From contig CAMWXE010000007.1 in the NCBI GenBank assembly GCA_947178145.1, positions 27,400 through 91,399 of the forward strand: a stretch of DNA of 64,000 nucleotides, written 5' to 3'. A model generated the notes under the pieces. It was not told the DNA's origin. It was given only the letters and a program-made list of their open reading frames with translations, and made no database searches. The translations under genes and the position numbers were made by a program. This document shows positions 42,526-52,082 of this stretch, in pieces (position 1 is the first letter of the stretch; each line of letters starts with the position of its first letter). Source of the stretch: an uncultured Lachnospiraceae bacterium (GTDB taxonomy: Bacteria; Bacillota; Clostridia; Lachnospirales; Lachnospiraceae).

Positions 42526-44184
42526 ATGGAAAAGTTAAAACCAAAGTTGTTTTCGGTGATGAAAACTTACACGAAACAGCAGTTTGCAAAGGATGTCGTG
42601 GCGGGGATTATTGTGGCGATTATCGCGCTTCCATTGTCGATTGCGCTCGCACTTGCATCAGGTGTGGGACCGGAACAGGGCATCTATACGGCGATTATTG
42701 CGGGGTTTCTGATTTCATTTTTTGGCGGCAGCCGCGTGCAGATTGCGGGACCGACGGCAGCGTTCGCCACAATTGTTGCAGGAATCGTTGCACAGAAAGG
42801 CATGGACGGACTGATCCTTGCAACAATTCTTGCAGGAGTGATTCTGGTTGTGATGGGATTTTTAAGATTGGGCAATTTGATCAAATATATTCCTTTTACC
42901 ATCACGACAGGGTTCACAGCGGGTATTGCGGTGACTATCGTAATCGGACAGATCAAGGATTTTTTAGGACTTACCTACCCGGAGGGGACTGTCACGATCG
43001 AGACGATGGAAAAGATGGAGGCGATTGTTAAGAATGTGTCTACTATCAATTGGCAGGCTCTGATTGTCGGAATCGTATGTCTTGCCATTTTGATTGCATG
43101 GCCGTATATCAACAAGACCATTCCGGGTTCGCTGATTGCTGTGATTGCGGGGATTCTGATGGTGAAGCTTCTGCACATGAATGTCAATACGATCGGCGAC
43201 CTGTATGAGATCAGCAATAAACTGCCAGGTCTTCATTTTCCAAGTTTTACGATGGCAGATATCAGCGGGATTCTGCCAGACGCATTTACAATCGCAGTTC
43301 TCGCAGCGATTGAGTCCCTGCTGTCCTGTGTCGTTGCCGACAGCATGATCAACTCAAAACACCGCTCCAATATGGAGCTGATCGCACAGGGAATCGGCAA
43401 TATCGGTTCTGCCTTATTTGGCGGAATCCCTGCCACAGGTGCGATCGCGAGGACTGCTGCCAATATCAAAAACGGAGGGCGCACACCGATTGCAGGCATG
43501 GTTCACGCAGTCACATTGGTACTAATCCTCGTCGTATTGATGCCCTATGCGGCGCTGATTCCAATGCCGTGTATTGCGGCCATTCTGTTTATGGTAGCTT
43601 ACAATATGTGCGGGTGGAGAACATTTGTCAATCTCTGCAAGTCATCGCCGAAGAGCGATATCATCGTGCTTGTCACAACCTTTGTACTGACCATCGTATT
43701 TGACTTAGTTGCGGCGATCGAGGTGGGGATTTTACTCGCAGCGATTCTCTTTATGAAGCGCATGAGCGATGTCATGGAAGTGGAGGGCTGGAAGTATGTT
43801 GACGACGAGGAGGACCCGGACAGTATCTCGCTTAGGGAAGTTCCCGCGCACACACTTGTGTATGAAATCTCAGGCCCAATGTTTTTTGCGGCTGCAGACA
43901 AGATCCTGAATATTTCAGCGAAGGATGATACGCGGTTTTTGATTCTCCGCATGAGAAGTGTGAGCGCAATTGACGCGACGGCAATGCATTCGCTGGAGCA
44001 GCTGCATGAGAAGTATGCGAAAAGAAATATCCAGATTATCCTTTCCCATGTCAATGAACAGCCAAGGGCGGTCATGGATAAGGCAGGATTTACACAGGAA
44101 ATCGGGGAGGAGAACTTCTGTACGCATATTGACGAGGCGCTTGCGTGGGCGAAAAAGCTTGCTGCTCACTCGGAGCATGTTTGA
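42526..44184 (+). CDS. SulP-family anion transporter with STAS domain
   Basis: A 552-residue SLC26/SulP transporter. About ten to twelve membrane segments to residue 410 include the family signatures ALPLSIALALASGVGPEQGIYTAI and FFGGSRVQIAGPTAAF. A cytoplasmic STAS domain (about 430-545) follows with RMRSVSAIDATAMHSLEQL. It could import sulfate or bicarbonate; no linked gene decides this. The ATG at 42526 has AGGAG nearby, and the frame upstream to 42478 is not needed. The following regulator begins 26 bases later but belongs to a different module. Confidence 0.9.
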   Translation: MEKLKPKLFSVMKTYTKQQFAKDVVAGIIVAIIALPLSIALALASGVGPEQGIYTAIIAGFLISFFGGSRVQIAGPTAAFATIVAGIVAQKGMDGLILATILAGVILVVMGFLRLGNLIKYIPFTITTGFTAGIAVTIVIGQIKDFLGLTYPEGTVTIETMEKMEAIVKNVSTINWQALIVGIVCLAILIAWPYINKTIPGSLIAVIAGILMVKLLHMNVNTIGDLYEISNKLPGLHFPSFTMADISGILPDAFTIAVLAAIESLLSCVVADSMINSKHRSNMELIAQGIGNIGSALFGGIPATGAIARTAANIKNGGRTPIAGMVHAVTLVLILVVLMPYAALIPMPCIAAILFMVAYNMCGWRTFVNLCKSSPKSDIIVLVTTFVLTIVFDLVAAIEVGILLAAILFMKRMSDVMEVEGWKYVDDEEDPDSISLREVPAHTLVYEISGPMFFAAADKILNISAKDDTRFLILRMRSVSAIDATAMHSLEQLHEKYAKRNIQIILSHVNEQPRAVMDKAGFTQEIGEENFCTHIDEALAWAKKLAAHSEHV

Positions 44185-44210
44185 AAAATGCATTGAAACA
44201 GGTTTTGGAG

Positions 44211-44870
44211 ATGAAAAATATATTTGTGGTCGATGATGATATCAATATTGGAAATATGCTGGAGGAGCTTCTGTCCAGGGAGGGCTATCGCGTCACGCGC
44301 GCCTATTCCGGGACGGAAGCTCTCCTCGTGCTGTCCTCCATTCGCCCTGACCTCGTACTGCTTGATTTGATGCTGCCAGGGTTGGACGGCAAGGCGCTGC
44401 TGCCGCGGTTAAATGGCATCCCGGTGATTGTCGTCAGTGCAAAAGTGGGCGTGGAGGATAAGGTGGACCTGCTGCTTGGCGGAGCGGCAGATTACGTGAC
44501 CAAACCCTTTGACACGAAAGAACTGCTAGCGCGCATCGCTGTGCAGCTTCGGAACGCCGCTGCTGCCGGTGCAGGTATGAGACTGGAATATGGGGACATA
44601 GTCATGGATACCGGCACGCACAATGTCTGTGTGTGTGAACAGGCGGTGCGTTTGACTAAGACGGAGTATGCCATCTTAAAATTGCTGCTGCAGAATCCTT
44701 CGCAGGTCATCACAAAGACACTTCTTCTGGAAAAAATCAGCGAGGATACCCCGGACTGCATGGAAAGTTCCCTGCGGGTGCATATCAGCAATCTGCGGAA
44801 AAAGCTGCGGGATATCGGCGGAAAGGACTATATTGAATCCGTATGGGGAATTGGGTTTAAGCTGTATTGA
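44211..44870 (+). CDS. OmpR-family response regulator
   Basis: A 219-residue regulator: receiver domain with DDD at 8-10 and phosphoacceptor Asp52 (LLDLMLPG), then a winged-helix DNA-binding domain (about 125-219) ending SVWGIGFKLY. The ATG at 44211 (MKNIFVVDDD) gives the natural receiver start; the frame extends upstream into the SulP gene. With the ABC ATPase, permease and kinase it forms a module like those sensing and exporting peptide antibiotics. The three TTTCTTAACA repeats at 44897 are likely its binding sites. Confidence 0.9.
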   Translation: MKNIFVVDDDINIGNMLEELLSREGYRVTRAYSGTEALLVLSSIRPDLVLLDLMLPGLDGKALLPRLNGIPVIVVSAKVGVEDKVDLLLGGAADYVTKPFDTKELLARIAVQLRNAAAAGAGMRLEYGDIVMDTGTHNVCVCEQAVRLTKTEYAILKLLLQNPSQVITKTLLLEKISEDTPDCMESSLRVHISNLRKKLRDIGGKDYIESVWGIGFKLY

Positions 44871-44896
44871 GTATGTTATTGATTGAAAATTTACGA

Positions 44897-44945
44897 TTTC
44901 TTAACACTTTTCTTAACAGGTTTCTTAACAAAATACAGATAGAAT
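44897..44945 (+). promoter_or_regulatory. Triple direct repeat and promoter of the ABC operon
   Basis: TTTCTTAACA occurs three times without mismatch at 44897, 44909 and 44921, an exact 12-bp period. A -10-like TAGAAT follows at 44940-44945, with the expected -35 position covered by the repeats. This is the layout of a promoter activated by an OmpR-type regulator. Confidence 0.7.
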
Positions 44946-45090
44946 ACAGGTGACGATTCAAAACGATCAGAGTCGTTATGAATACAGATATCGAAACTGT
45001 TCAGGACAGGATTTTGCATGGCTTGACGCCTGTAACAATGCGGGTGCTGAACCGTTACGGAAACTGTGATGGAAAGGAGTCGTAATACTG

Positions 45091-46008
45091 ATGGAGTATG
45101 TACTAACTACCAGTGCTCTGAGCAAGCACTACAAACATTTCAAGGCGCTAAACGGGCTCGACATGCATGTTCCCAAAGGGGCAATCTATGGTTTTGTCGG
45201 GAAAAACGGCGCCGGGAAAACCACATTGATCCGCCTGGTCTGCGGGCTACAAAAGCCTACATCAGGCGAATTTGTGTTATACGGGGCAAAAAACACGGAA
45301 AAAGCAATCCGGAGCGCGCAGCGCAGAATCGGGGCGGTCGTGGAAACGCCATCGATTTACCTGAATATGACAGCGGAGGAGAATTTGAAGGAACAGTACT
45401 GTATCTTAGGGCTTCCGTCTTACGAAGGCATCCCGGAGCTTTTGGAATTGGTGGGAATTGGGGATACAGGCAGGAAAAAGGCGAAAAACTTTTCGCTTGG
45501 CATGCGCCAGCGGCTTGGAATCGCCATTGCGCTTTGCGGGGATCCGGATTTTCTGGTGCTGGACGAACCGGTCAACGGGCTTGATCCGCAGGGGATTATC
45601 GAGATGAGGGAATTGATCCTGAAACTGAACAGGGAGCGCGGCATCACAGTGCTGATTTCAAGCCATATCTTAGATGAACTCTCACGTCTTGCGACGCATT
45701 ACGGTTTTATTGACAGAGGTCATATCGTGAAGGAAATCAGTGCGGAGGAGCTGGAAGCAGCGTGCCGGAAATGTGTGCGCGTGGAGGTGTCAAATGTAAA
45801 ATTCTTTGTGCAGGCGGCAGACCGTATGCAGTTGGAATACCACATTCTCTCGGAATCTATGGCAGATATTTATGGAAAGGTTCCCATTACGAAATTAATC
45901 ATGGCGCTTGCGAATGAGGGTTGTGAAGTGCTGTCCATTCATGAGCGGGATGAGAGCCTTGAGAGTTATTATGTCAGTCTGGTCGGAGGGGGTGGCAGCC
46001 ATGAGTAA
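45091..46008 (+). CDS. ABC transporter ATP-binding protein (peptide/bacitracin resistance type)
   Basis: A 305-residue ATPase. Walker A GKNGAGKTT (near residue 40), signature FSLGMRQRLGIA, Walker B FLVLDEPVNGLDP and switch ISSHILDEL are present. The C-terminal extension after residue 215 resembles BcrA/CcmA-like lantibiotic-immunity ATPases. GAAAGGAG precedes the ATG. The permease gene overlaps its end by 8 bases. Regulated by the repeats at 44897. It probably confers self-protection or resistance to a peptide antibiotic; the substrate is not readable. Confidence 0.87.
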   Translation: MEYVLTTSALSKHYKHFKALNGLDMHVPKGAIYGFVGKNGAGKTTLIRLVCGLQKPTSGEFVLYGAKNTEKAIRSAQRRIGAVVETPSIYLNMTAEENLKEQYCILGLPSYEGIPELLELVGIGDTGRKKAKNFSLGMRQRLGIAIALCGDPDFLVLDEPVNGLDPQGIIEMRELILKLNRERGITVLISSHILDELSRLATHYGFIDRGHIVKEISAEELEAACRKCVRVEVSNVKFFVQAADRMQLEYHILSESMADIYGKVPITKLIMALANEGCEVLSIHERDESLESYYVSLVGGGGSHE

Positions 46009-46852
46009 GTTATTGTATGCGAACTTTGTACGTCTGAAACACGACACCTGCTTTTGGGTGATTCTGCTGGTGATGGCTGCGATTGGTGTGATTCTGCCTG
46101 TCGGTTCTTATCATAATATGCGGCATATGCAGCAGTTTGCAGACTATGTGATAGCGATTCCGTTGGAAAACTTGTTTCAATCCTACATTCCGCTGATTGT
46201 GATTTTCGGCGCGGCTTTTTGCAGTCTGTTTATTGGAACAGAATACAGCGATGGGACGATTCGGAATAAGGTTATTGTCGGACATAGAAGAACGGATGTT
46301 TACCTGTCGAACCTGATTGTCTGCTTTGCGGCGGAATGCGTCATGTGTCTTGTTTTTTTCGCCGCGAATCTTTGCGCCGGGATTCCATTGCTTGGGTTTT
46401 TCCAGTGCGGATTCGGTATCATATTGGGGTATATGGGGTGTACTTTTGTGCTGTGCGCTGCAGTGACAGCACTCTATACCCTGGTTGCAATGTTAAGTCA
46501 GAACAAGGCAGTGGCTGCAGTGATTTGTACCTTAGGAATTGTTTTCATGATTTTCGGCGGTGCTTATCTCAATGCAAGAATTACGGAACCGGAGATCTTC
46601 GAGGGCTATACTTATATCGATGCTGCTGGAAATATCGAGGAATCGGAGGCAATGGTCAATCCGAATTATATAAGCGGAACCAAGCGTGATGTCTATGAAT
46701 TTTTAAATGAGTTTTTGCCGGGAAACCAGACAGTATTGCTCTGGCAGGGTGTGGCTGTCCATTTATGGCAGATGGCGCTGTATTCCGGTATGATAGCAGT
46801 GGCAGTGACTGGGGTTGGCATCTTTTTCTTTTGTGGGGAGGACATTAAGTAA
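46001..46852 (+). CDS. ABC-2 type permease
   Basis: A 283-residue membrane protein with about six hydrophobic segments, including a long extracellular-looking segment (EPEIFEGYTYIDAAGNIEESEAMVNPNYISGTKRDVYEF) before the last one. FIGTEYSDGTIRNKVIVGHRRTDVYLSN matches ABC-2 permeases of the lantibiotic-immunity type. The ATG at 46001 overlaps the ATPase gene by 8 bases. It forms the exporter with the preceding ATPase. Confidence 0.85.
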   Translation: MSKLLYANFVRLKHDTCFWVILLVMAAIGVILPVGSYHNMRHMQQFADYVIAIPLENLFQSYIPLIVIFGAAFCSLFIGTEYSDGTIRNKVIVGHRRTDVYLSNLIVCFAAECVMCLVFFAANLCAGIPLLGFFQCGFGIILGYMGCTFVLCAAVTALYTLVAMLSQNKAVAAVICTLGIVFMIFGGAYLNARITEPEIFEGYTYIDAAGNIEESEAMVNPNYISGTKRDVYEFLNEFLPGNQTVLLWQGVAVHLWQMALYSGMIAVAVTGVGIFFFCGEDIK

Positions 46853-46974
46853 GAAGAAGTGACTGGAATGGGCAATTGCTTTGCGTGGTTAATTTTCTGC
46901 AAATCCGAAACGTTTTGGAATGCACGGAAATAAGGAACTGTATCAATTCACATATTGGCAGGGTGGGAGATTGT

Positions 46975-47898
46975 ATGGAGATATGGCTGTTGGTCCTGAT
47001 TAGTTTTCTTTTGATTATCATCGCGGTATTATGGTTAAAAATAGTTCTTATGCGAAAGGCCGCACAGGAGATTTCCACAGCTTTTGCTGACCGGTTTAGC
47101 ACAGAAACCAACATCTTGATCGATATCTCCAGTCACGATCGTTATATGCGCAGTCTGGCAGCAGATATCAACACACAGCTGCGAAGACTGCGCAGGGAGC
47201 GGCTGCGCTATCAGCAGGGAAATCTGGAGATCACGGACGCAGTCACCAATATTTCCCATGATTTGCGCACGCCGCTGACTGCAATCTGCGGTTATCTTGA
47301 CCTGCTCAGGCAGACAGAACAGACACCGGATGCCGGGCGTTATCTGGACATTATAGAGGAGCGCGTTGAGTCGCTGAGGCTGCTGACGGAGGAACTGTTT
47401 GGGTATTCGGCGGCAGTCTCCATGATTCATGGGAGCGGGGAGGATTCCTATGAGGAGGGTTCCTATAAGGCGATTCTGTATGAAGAGATTTCACTGAACA
47501 GTGTGTTGGAGGAAAGCATTTCAGCATATTATGCCGCCTTCAAGAAACACCGGATCACGCCAGACATCACAATGCCGGAAGCGAAAGTGATTCGCAGGCT
47601 GAGCAAAAATGCGTTGTCCCGCATCTTTGGAAATATCATCAGCAATGCCCTGAAATACAGCGACGGCGACTTGGAAATCACATTGTCAGAGCAGGGGGAG
47701 ATTGTGTTTGCCAACCATGCGGCGGCACTGGACGAACTGCAGGTTATGCGGCTCTTTGACCGCTATTATACTGTGGAAACCGCTGCGAATTCAACCGGGC
47801 TGGGGCTTTCAATCGCCAGGGAGCTGACAGAGCAGCTGAATGGAACGATTGCGGTGCAGTATGCGGGCGGTATGCTGCGGATAAATATTCGGTTTTAG
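46975..47898 (+). CDS. Sensor histidine kinase of the ABC resistance module
   Basis: A 307-residue kinase with one N-terminal membrane segment (residues 4-24), a short linker, HisKA box TNISHDLRTPLT with His95, and an HATPase domain with NALKYSDGD and STGLGLSIARELTEQLNG. There is almost no extracellular sensor domain, as in intramembrane-sensing kinases that read the state of a partner ABC transporter. The ATG at 46975 follows GGGAG; the frame from 46876 lacks support. Gene order is regulator, ATPase, permease, kinase. Confidence 0.88.
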   Translation: MEIWLLVLISFLLIIIAVLWLKIVLMRKAAQEISTAFADRFSTETNILIDISSHDRYMRSLAADINTQLRRLRRERLRYQQGNLEITDAVTNISHDLRTPLTAICGYLDLLRQTEQTPDAGRYLDIIEERVESLRLLTEELFGYSAAVSMIHGSGEDSYEEGSYKAILYEEISLNSVLEESISAYYAAFKKHRITPDITMPEAKVIRRLSKNALSRIFGNIISNALKYSDGDLEITLSEQGEIVFANHAAALDELQVMRLFDRYYTVETAANSTGLGLSIARELTEQLNGTIAVQYAGGMLRINIRF

Positions 47899-48012
47899 AC
47901 AGAACAATTGGATAATGCAGCATACTGTATGTATCGAACCTGCCAGAAGTAGAACGCAGCTATAACCGTGACCCATAGTAATGCTTTGTGTATATGCCGG
48001 GATGATATGGGG

Positions 48013-48041
48013 TTGTGAAATGTGGCTGCATTGTGTATACT
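48013..48041 (+). promoter_or_regulatory. Promoter of the AAA/PD-(D/E)XK gene
   Basis: TTGTGA (48013-48018), 17-base spacer, TATACT (48036-48041), 35 bases before the start codon. Confidence 0.65.
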
Positions 48042-48075
48042 GTTATTATTAAATAAGATTTATTTGGAAAGGTAG

Positions 48076-49797
48076 ATGCATATGCATGAGAACAAGGCAG
48101 GGCTTGGATATCAGAATTTTGAGGAAGTGCGGACAGGGCATATCTTTTATATTGATAAGACAGATTTTATCAGAGAATGGTGGGAGTGCGCTGACAAAGT
48201 AACGTTGATCACACGTCCGAGGAGGTTTGGCAAGACACTGAATATGAGTACAGTGGAGTGTTTCTTTTCGAACAAATATGCGGGAAGAGGCGACTTGTTT
48301 GAGGGGCTTTCCATCTGGGAGCATCAGTCTGCTGACGGGGAATATGAATACAGGAAAATGCAGGGGACATTTCCGGTAATCTTTTTGAGCTTTGCGAATA
48401 TCAAGGCAACGAAGTATGCGGATATGGAATACAAGATTTCGGAAGTGCTGGCAAAACTGTATGAAAGAAACAAATATCTGCTTGCCAGTGATTTGTTAAG
48501 TGAGAATGAGAAAGAGTATTATCGTGGGATAAAGGCGGGGATTGCAGATAAAGTGGCAGCAGGAGCGATTCAGTCTATGGCTGATTTCATGCAGCGCTAT
48601 TATGGGAAAAAGGTCATTATCATTCTCGATGAATATGATACCCCGATGCATGACGCCTGGATTGCGGGATATTGGGATGAGGCGGTCAGCTTTTTCAGTG
48701 GTCTGTTCAACGCTACGTTTAAGACGAACGATTTTCTGGAACGCGGATTGATTACAGGAATTACAAGGGTTGCAAAAGAAAGCATCTTTACAGGCATGAA
48801 TAATCTGGACGTTATCACAACGACATCTGACGAGTACGCCGCTTCATTTGGCTTTACAGAGCAAGAGGTTTTTAAGGCGTTGGACGATGCGGGGCTTGGC
48901 GCGGAAAAGCAGGAAGTGAAGAGGTGGTATGACGGTTTTACGTTTGGAGAATATCCGGATATTTATAACCCGTGGTCAATTGCGTCATTTATCAAGAAAA
49001 AAGGTAAATACGACACCTACTGGTCAAACACAAGTGGAAACGGGCTGGTCAACTCACTGATCCGGACGGGAGTCCCCAACGTCAAGCAGACGATGGAGAT
49101 GCTTTTACAGGGGAAGAGCTTTGAGGCGGAGATTGATGAGAAAATCGTATTTGACCAGCTGGGCGGCAGTCCGCGTGCAGTGTGGAGCCTGCTGCTGGCG
49201 ACGGGTTATCTGAAAGTACTGAATCTCAGATACGTCGGGGAGCGCAAGCGGAAAGTGTATACATTGGCACTGACGAATATGGAAGTGGCAAGTATGTTTG
49301 AGGATATGGTAAAGGGCTGGTTTGACGGCAGTACAGAGGCTTATTACAACGAATTTATCAATGCCCTGTTAAATGACAATGTGAGAAAGATGAATACCTT
49401 TATGAACAAGGTAGCGCTCAATACCTTCAGTTCCTTCGACAGCGGTAAGAAACCCTCCGAACAGGCAGAGCCGGAACGGTTTTACCATGGCTTTGTACTC
49501 GGAATGGTAGTAAATCTTGCGGACAGTTACAAGGTCCGCTCAAACAGGGAAAGCGGTTATGGCCGCTACGATGTAATGATCGAGCCGCTTGACAGGACGG
49601 GGAAGGCGTTTATCTTTGAATTTAAGGTGCTTGATCCTGACGAGGACGAGGAGACCCTTGAGGACACACTTGCAAATGCCCACGCGCAGATCGATGAAAA
49701 ACAGTACGAGGCAGAGCTTGTGTCAGAAGGCTTTGCGCCAGAGCAGATTAGAAAGTATGGCTTTGCATTTCAGGGGAAGGTATGTCTGATAGGATAA
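48076..49797 (+). CDS. AAA-ATPase-like and PD-(D/E)XK nuclease-like protein
   Basis: A 573-residue protein of a family abundant in gut anaerobes (AAA-ATPase_like plus PDDEXK_9). The N-terminal YIDKTDFIREWW and TRPRRFGKTLNMS (near residue 50) give a Walker A-like loop; KVIIILDEYDTPMHDAW (near 175) is Walker B. The C-terminal nuclease-like core has RYDVMIEPLDRTGKAFIFEFKV (near 495-517), with Asp and E-X-K. It has its own promoter. Function is unknown; relatives occur in many copies per genome and may be linked to mobile DNA or defence, but nothing here proves it. ATG 48076 or 48082 may be the start. Confidence 0.83.
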   Translation: MHMHENKAGLGYQNFEEVRTGHIFYIDKTDFIREWWECADKVTLITRPRRFGKTLNMSTVECFFSNKYAGRGDLFEGLSIWEHQSADGEYEYRKMQGTFPVIFLSFANIKATKYADMEYKISEVLAKLYERNKYLLASDLLSENEKEYYRGIKAGIADKVAAGAIQSMADFMQRYYGKKVIIILDEYDTPMHDAWIAGYWDEAVSFFSGLFNATFKTNDFLERGLITGITRVAKESIFTGMNNLDVITTTSDEYAASFGFTEQEVFKALDDAGLGAEKQEVKRWYDGFTFGEYPDIYNPWSIASFIKKKGKYDTYWSNTSGNGLVNSLIRTGVPNVKQTMEMLLQGKSFEAEIDEKIVFDQLGGSPRAVWSLLLATGYLKVLNLRYVGERKRKVYTLALTNMEVASMFEDMVKGWFDGSTEAYYNEFINALLNDNVRKMNTFMNKVALNTFSSFDSGKKPSEQAEPERFYHGFVLGMVVNLADSYKVRSNRESGYGRYDVMIEPLDRTGKAFIFEFKVLDPDEDEETLEDTLANAHAQIDEKQYEAELVSEGFAPEQIRKYGFAFQGKVCLIG

Positions 49798-50070
49798 CTG
49801 TGCGCTATAAAACGCTATAATAACCATAAATTGAAGCAGATTCAGGACAAAAATTGCAAGGAAGTGTTTGTCAGGGACGGTATGCGGACAATTTACCGAT
49901 ATGGGATTGCCTGCTACCAGAAACGATACAGGGTGGTGTCAGGGTGATTGGTGCTTGCATGGAACCCTGATTTTACAAAGCTGACATCGGAAGAACGGAA
50001 GCGGCTGGAAGCAGCAGAGCAGAGGATAGACAGCAGGGAATATGTGAAAGACAGTGATATTGAATGGTAA
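49798..50070 (+). pseudogene. Decayed small gene with in-frame stop
   Basis: A single frame directly after the preceding stop looks coding on both sides of a TGA at 49945. The first part includes KEVFVRDGMRTIYRYGIACY; the second reads LVLAWNPDFTKLTSEERKR and ends KDSDIEW before TAA at 50068. The AWNPDFTKLT...LEAAE tail recalls small conserved Clostridial proteins often next to toxin or regulator genes. No start codon is evident, so it is most likely a remnant. Confidence 0.4.
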
Positions 50071-50169
50071 TGAAAAGGCGGTTGCAGGCTGAAAAAAGCA
50101 GGCAAACGCCTTGTTTCTGGGTGTTGCTGCAATCAAATCAGGCAGGAATACAGCGACAGCAGTTATGTT

Positions 50170-50213
50170 ATCTGTGCACGAATTTCTGCAATTCATGCAC
50201 AGATTCATTTTTT
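50170..50213 (+). terminator. Long hairpin terminator just upstream of the ABC exporter genes
   Basis: ATCTGTGCA/TGCACAGAT (50170-50178, 50196-50204) with inner arms GAATT/AATTC (50180-50184, 50190-50194) and one mismatch, then TCA and TTTTTT (50208-50213). A TATACT at 50230-50235 may be the -10 of the exporter promoter. Confidence 0.7.
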
Positions 50214-50261
50214 ACAGGGGTGGATATGCTATACTTGGGAAAACGGGAAGGAGTGATTTCT

Positions 50262-52082
50262 TTGAAAGAAAAAAAGCGGCACTCGACAGCGACAAATGTC
50301 CTGTATCTGTTGCGTCATGTATCCAAAGCGGATCACACGTATCTGCCAGTTTTAGCTGCGTCGCTGGCAGTGAAGCTGATACTGCCAGTAGTGGCGACAC
50401 TGTTGCCTACAGCGGCAGTGGCGGCGTTGACTCAAGGCGGAAGTATGGGACAGTATCTGGCGGTGATTTTAGGGCTAATGGCCTTGTATGCCTTAGGGAC
50501 GGTGCTCAGTGGGTGTCTGACCCAAGTGATGGGACTGAAGAATATGCGCTTTCGCATCCAGACCTTTGTGCCAATCCAATTCCGCAAAGCTCTCACAATG
50601 GACTTCTGCTTGCTGGAATCGCCAGAGGGTCAGAAAAAGGCAGCTACTGCCGACGCAGCATTACGAGGCAATAATGTTGGTGTGGAGGGAATGCTTCGGC
50701 ATCTGGAACCGTGGCTGCTCAACCTCATCGGCATGGTATTTTATGGAACGGTGGCAGTACGGCTGGACTGGCGTATTCTGCTGGTTCTGCTGGCTATGAC
50801 CGGGGCCAACTACTTCATTGCTCTATGGGCCTGGCGGTTTAATATGCGGACGAAGCCAAAAGCGGATACCTTTCTTCAAGGTCAAAAGTATCTGAGACGA
50901 GAGGGAGAGCAGCCCGCCAATGGCAAGGATATCCGTCTCTACCACATGGAAAAGTGGCTTATGGATGCCCACAACACCTGTATCATGAGCCGGGATCAGT
51001 GGCGGCGGCAGTCCTTCGGGAGAAGGGCTATGCGCTCGGTCAGCGACAGTGTGTTTTTGGTAGTCCGGGACGCCTTGGCTTATGCTATGCTGGTGGGATC
51101 TTTTCTGGCCGGGAGCATTGATGCGGCAGGATTTACTCTGACTATCGGCATTATCTCTACGTTCACAAATTGGCTCAACGGGTTTGTAGCCGCCAGCGAC
51201 GACTGGCGCTATGAGACGTTGGAAGTGGATGATCTGCGGGACTTTCTGGAACAGAAGAACGTGCTCAACCACGGTCCTGGGCCGGATATCTCCCAAGTCA
51301 AGTGCCCGCCCCAAGTGGAGCTGCGGGAGGTTACCTTTACCTATCCCGGACAGGAAAGACCAGTCATCAATCGCCTGTCCTTCACGATTCGTCCGGGGGA
51401 GAAAATAGCCCTGGTGGGTCTTAATGGTGCGGGAAAGACCACCCTGGTCAAACTTCTCTCCGGCCTCTACAAGCCGGACAGCGGTGAAATTCTGGTAGAC
51501 GGCATCCCCACCACTGACTTCAATGCTGTCGAGTACCTTCGATTGGTAGGAACGCTGTATCAGGATGTGAACATCCTGCCATTTACCATCGGAGAGAACG
51601 TTTCTGGCCGCGAGGACTATGACCATGCCAGGGTCTGGTCCTGTCTGGAGCAGGCAGGGCTGAAGGAGGCGGTGGAGGCCCTGCCCAAGGGGCTGGACAC
51701 ACCCATCACACAACAGTTGGAGCAGGACGGAGTAAATCTTTCTGGCGGGCAGCAGCAGCGGCTGCTTTTTGCCCGGACGCTGTACAAGAACGCGCCCCTG
51801 CTCATTCTGGATGAGCCAACTGCTGCTCTTGACCCTCTGGCAGAAGCAGATCTTTATCAGAAGTATGCCCAGACTACTGGGGGAAAGACCAGCGTATTCA
51901 TTTCCCACCGCCTCAGCTCCACCCAGTTCTGCGACCGGGTCGTGTACATGGAGCATGGCTGTGCTGCTGAGATAGGCTCTCATCGGGATCTGCTGGAACA
52001 AGGAGGGAAATATGCGGAGCTGTTCCAGCTCCAGAGCTCTTATTACCGTGACGAAAAGGAGGCACAGCATGAAAATTCCTAA
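50262..52082 (+). CDS. ABC exporter half-transporter A (membrane plus ATPase domains)
   Basis: A 606-residue fused exporter subunit: six membrane segments to about 310, then ATPase with Walker A GLNGAGKTT, signature NLSGGQQQRLLFAR, Walker B LLILDEPTAALDP and VFISHRLSS. TTG at 50262 is favoured by AAGGAG eight bases upstream. The frame opens at 50064 but the upstream part overlaps the terminator. The second half-transporter overlaps by 14 bases, so a heterodimer is likely. Codon use is unlike the neighbours: many GCC, CTC, ACC and CTG codons and higher GC, which suggests transfer. The exported substrate, drug or peptide, is unknown. Confidence 0.87.
   Translation: MKEKKRHSTATNVLYLLRHVSKADHTYLPVLAASLAVKLILPVVATLLPTAAVAALTQGGSMGQYLAVILGLMALYALGTVLSGCLTQVMGLKNMRFRIQTFVPIQFRKALTMDFCLLESPEGQKKAATADAALRGNNVGVEGMLRHLEPWLLNLIGMVFYGTVAVRLDWRILLVLLAMTGANYFIALWAWRFNMRTKPKADTFLQGQKYLRREGEQPANGKDIRLYHMEKWLMDAHNTCIMSRDQWRRQSFGRRAMRSVSDSVFLVVRDALAYAMLVGSFLAGSIDAAGFTLTIGIISTFTNWLNGFVAASDDWRYETLEVDDLRDFLEQKNVLNHGPGPDISQVKCPPQVELREVTFTYPGQERPVINRLSFTIRPGEKIALVGLNGAGKTTLVKLLSGLYKPDSGEILVDGIPTTDFNAVEYLRLVGTLYQDVNILPFTIGENVSGREDYDHARVWSCLEQAGLKEAVEALPKGLDTPITQQLEQDGVNLSGGQQQRLLFARTLYKNAPLLILDEPTAALDPLAEADLYQKYAQTTGGKTSVFISHRLSSTQFCDRVVYMEHGCAAEIGSHRDLLEQGGKYAELFQLQSSYYRDEKEAQHENS

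Noticed and set aside
45066..45584. 172-codon + frame overlapping the ABC ATPase
   Set aside because: Different frame from the ATPase with Walker motifs; no ribosome site.
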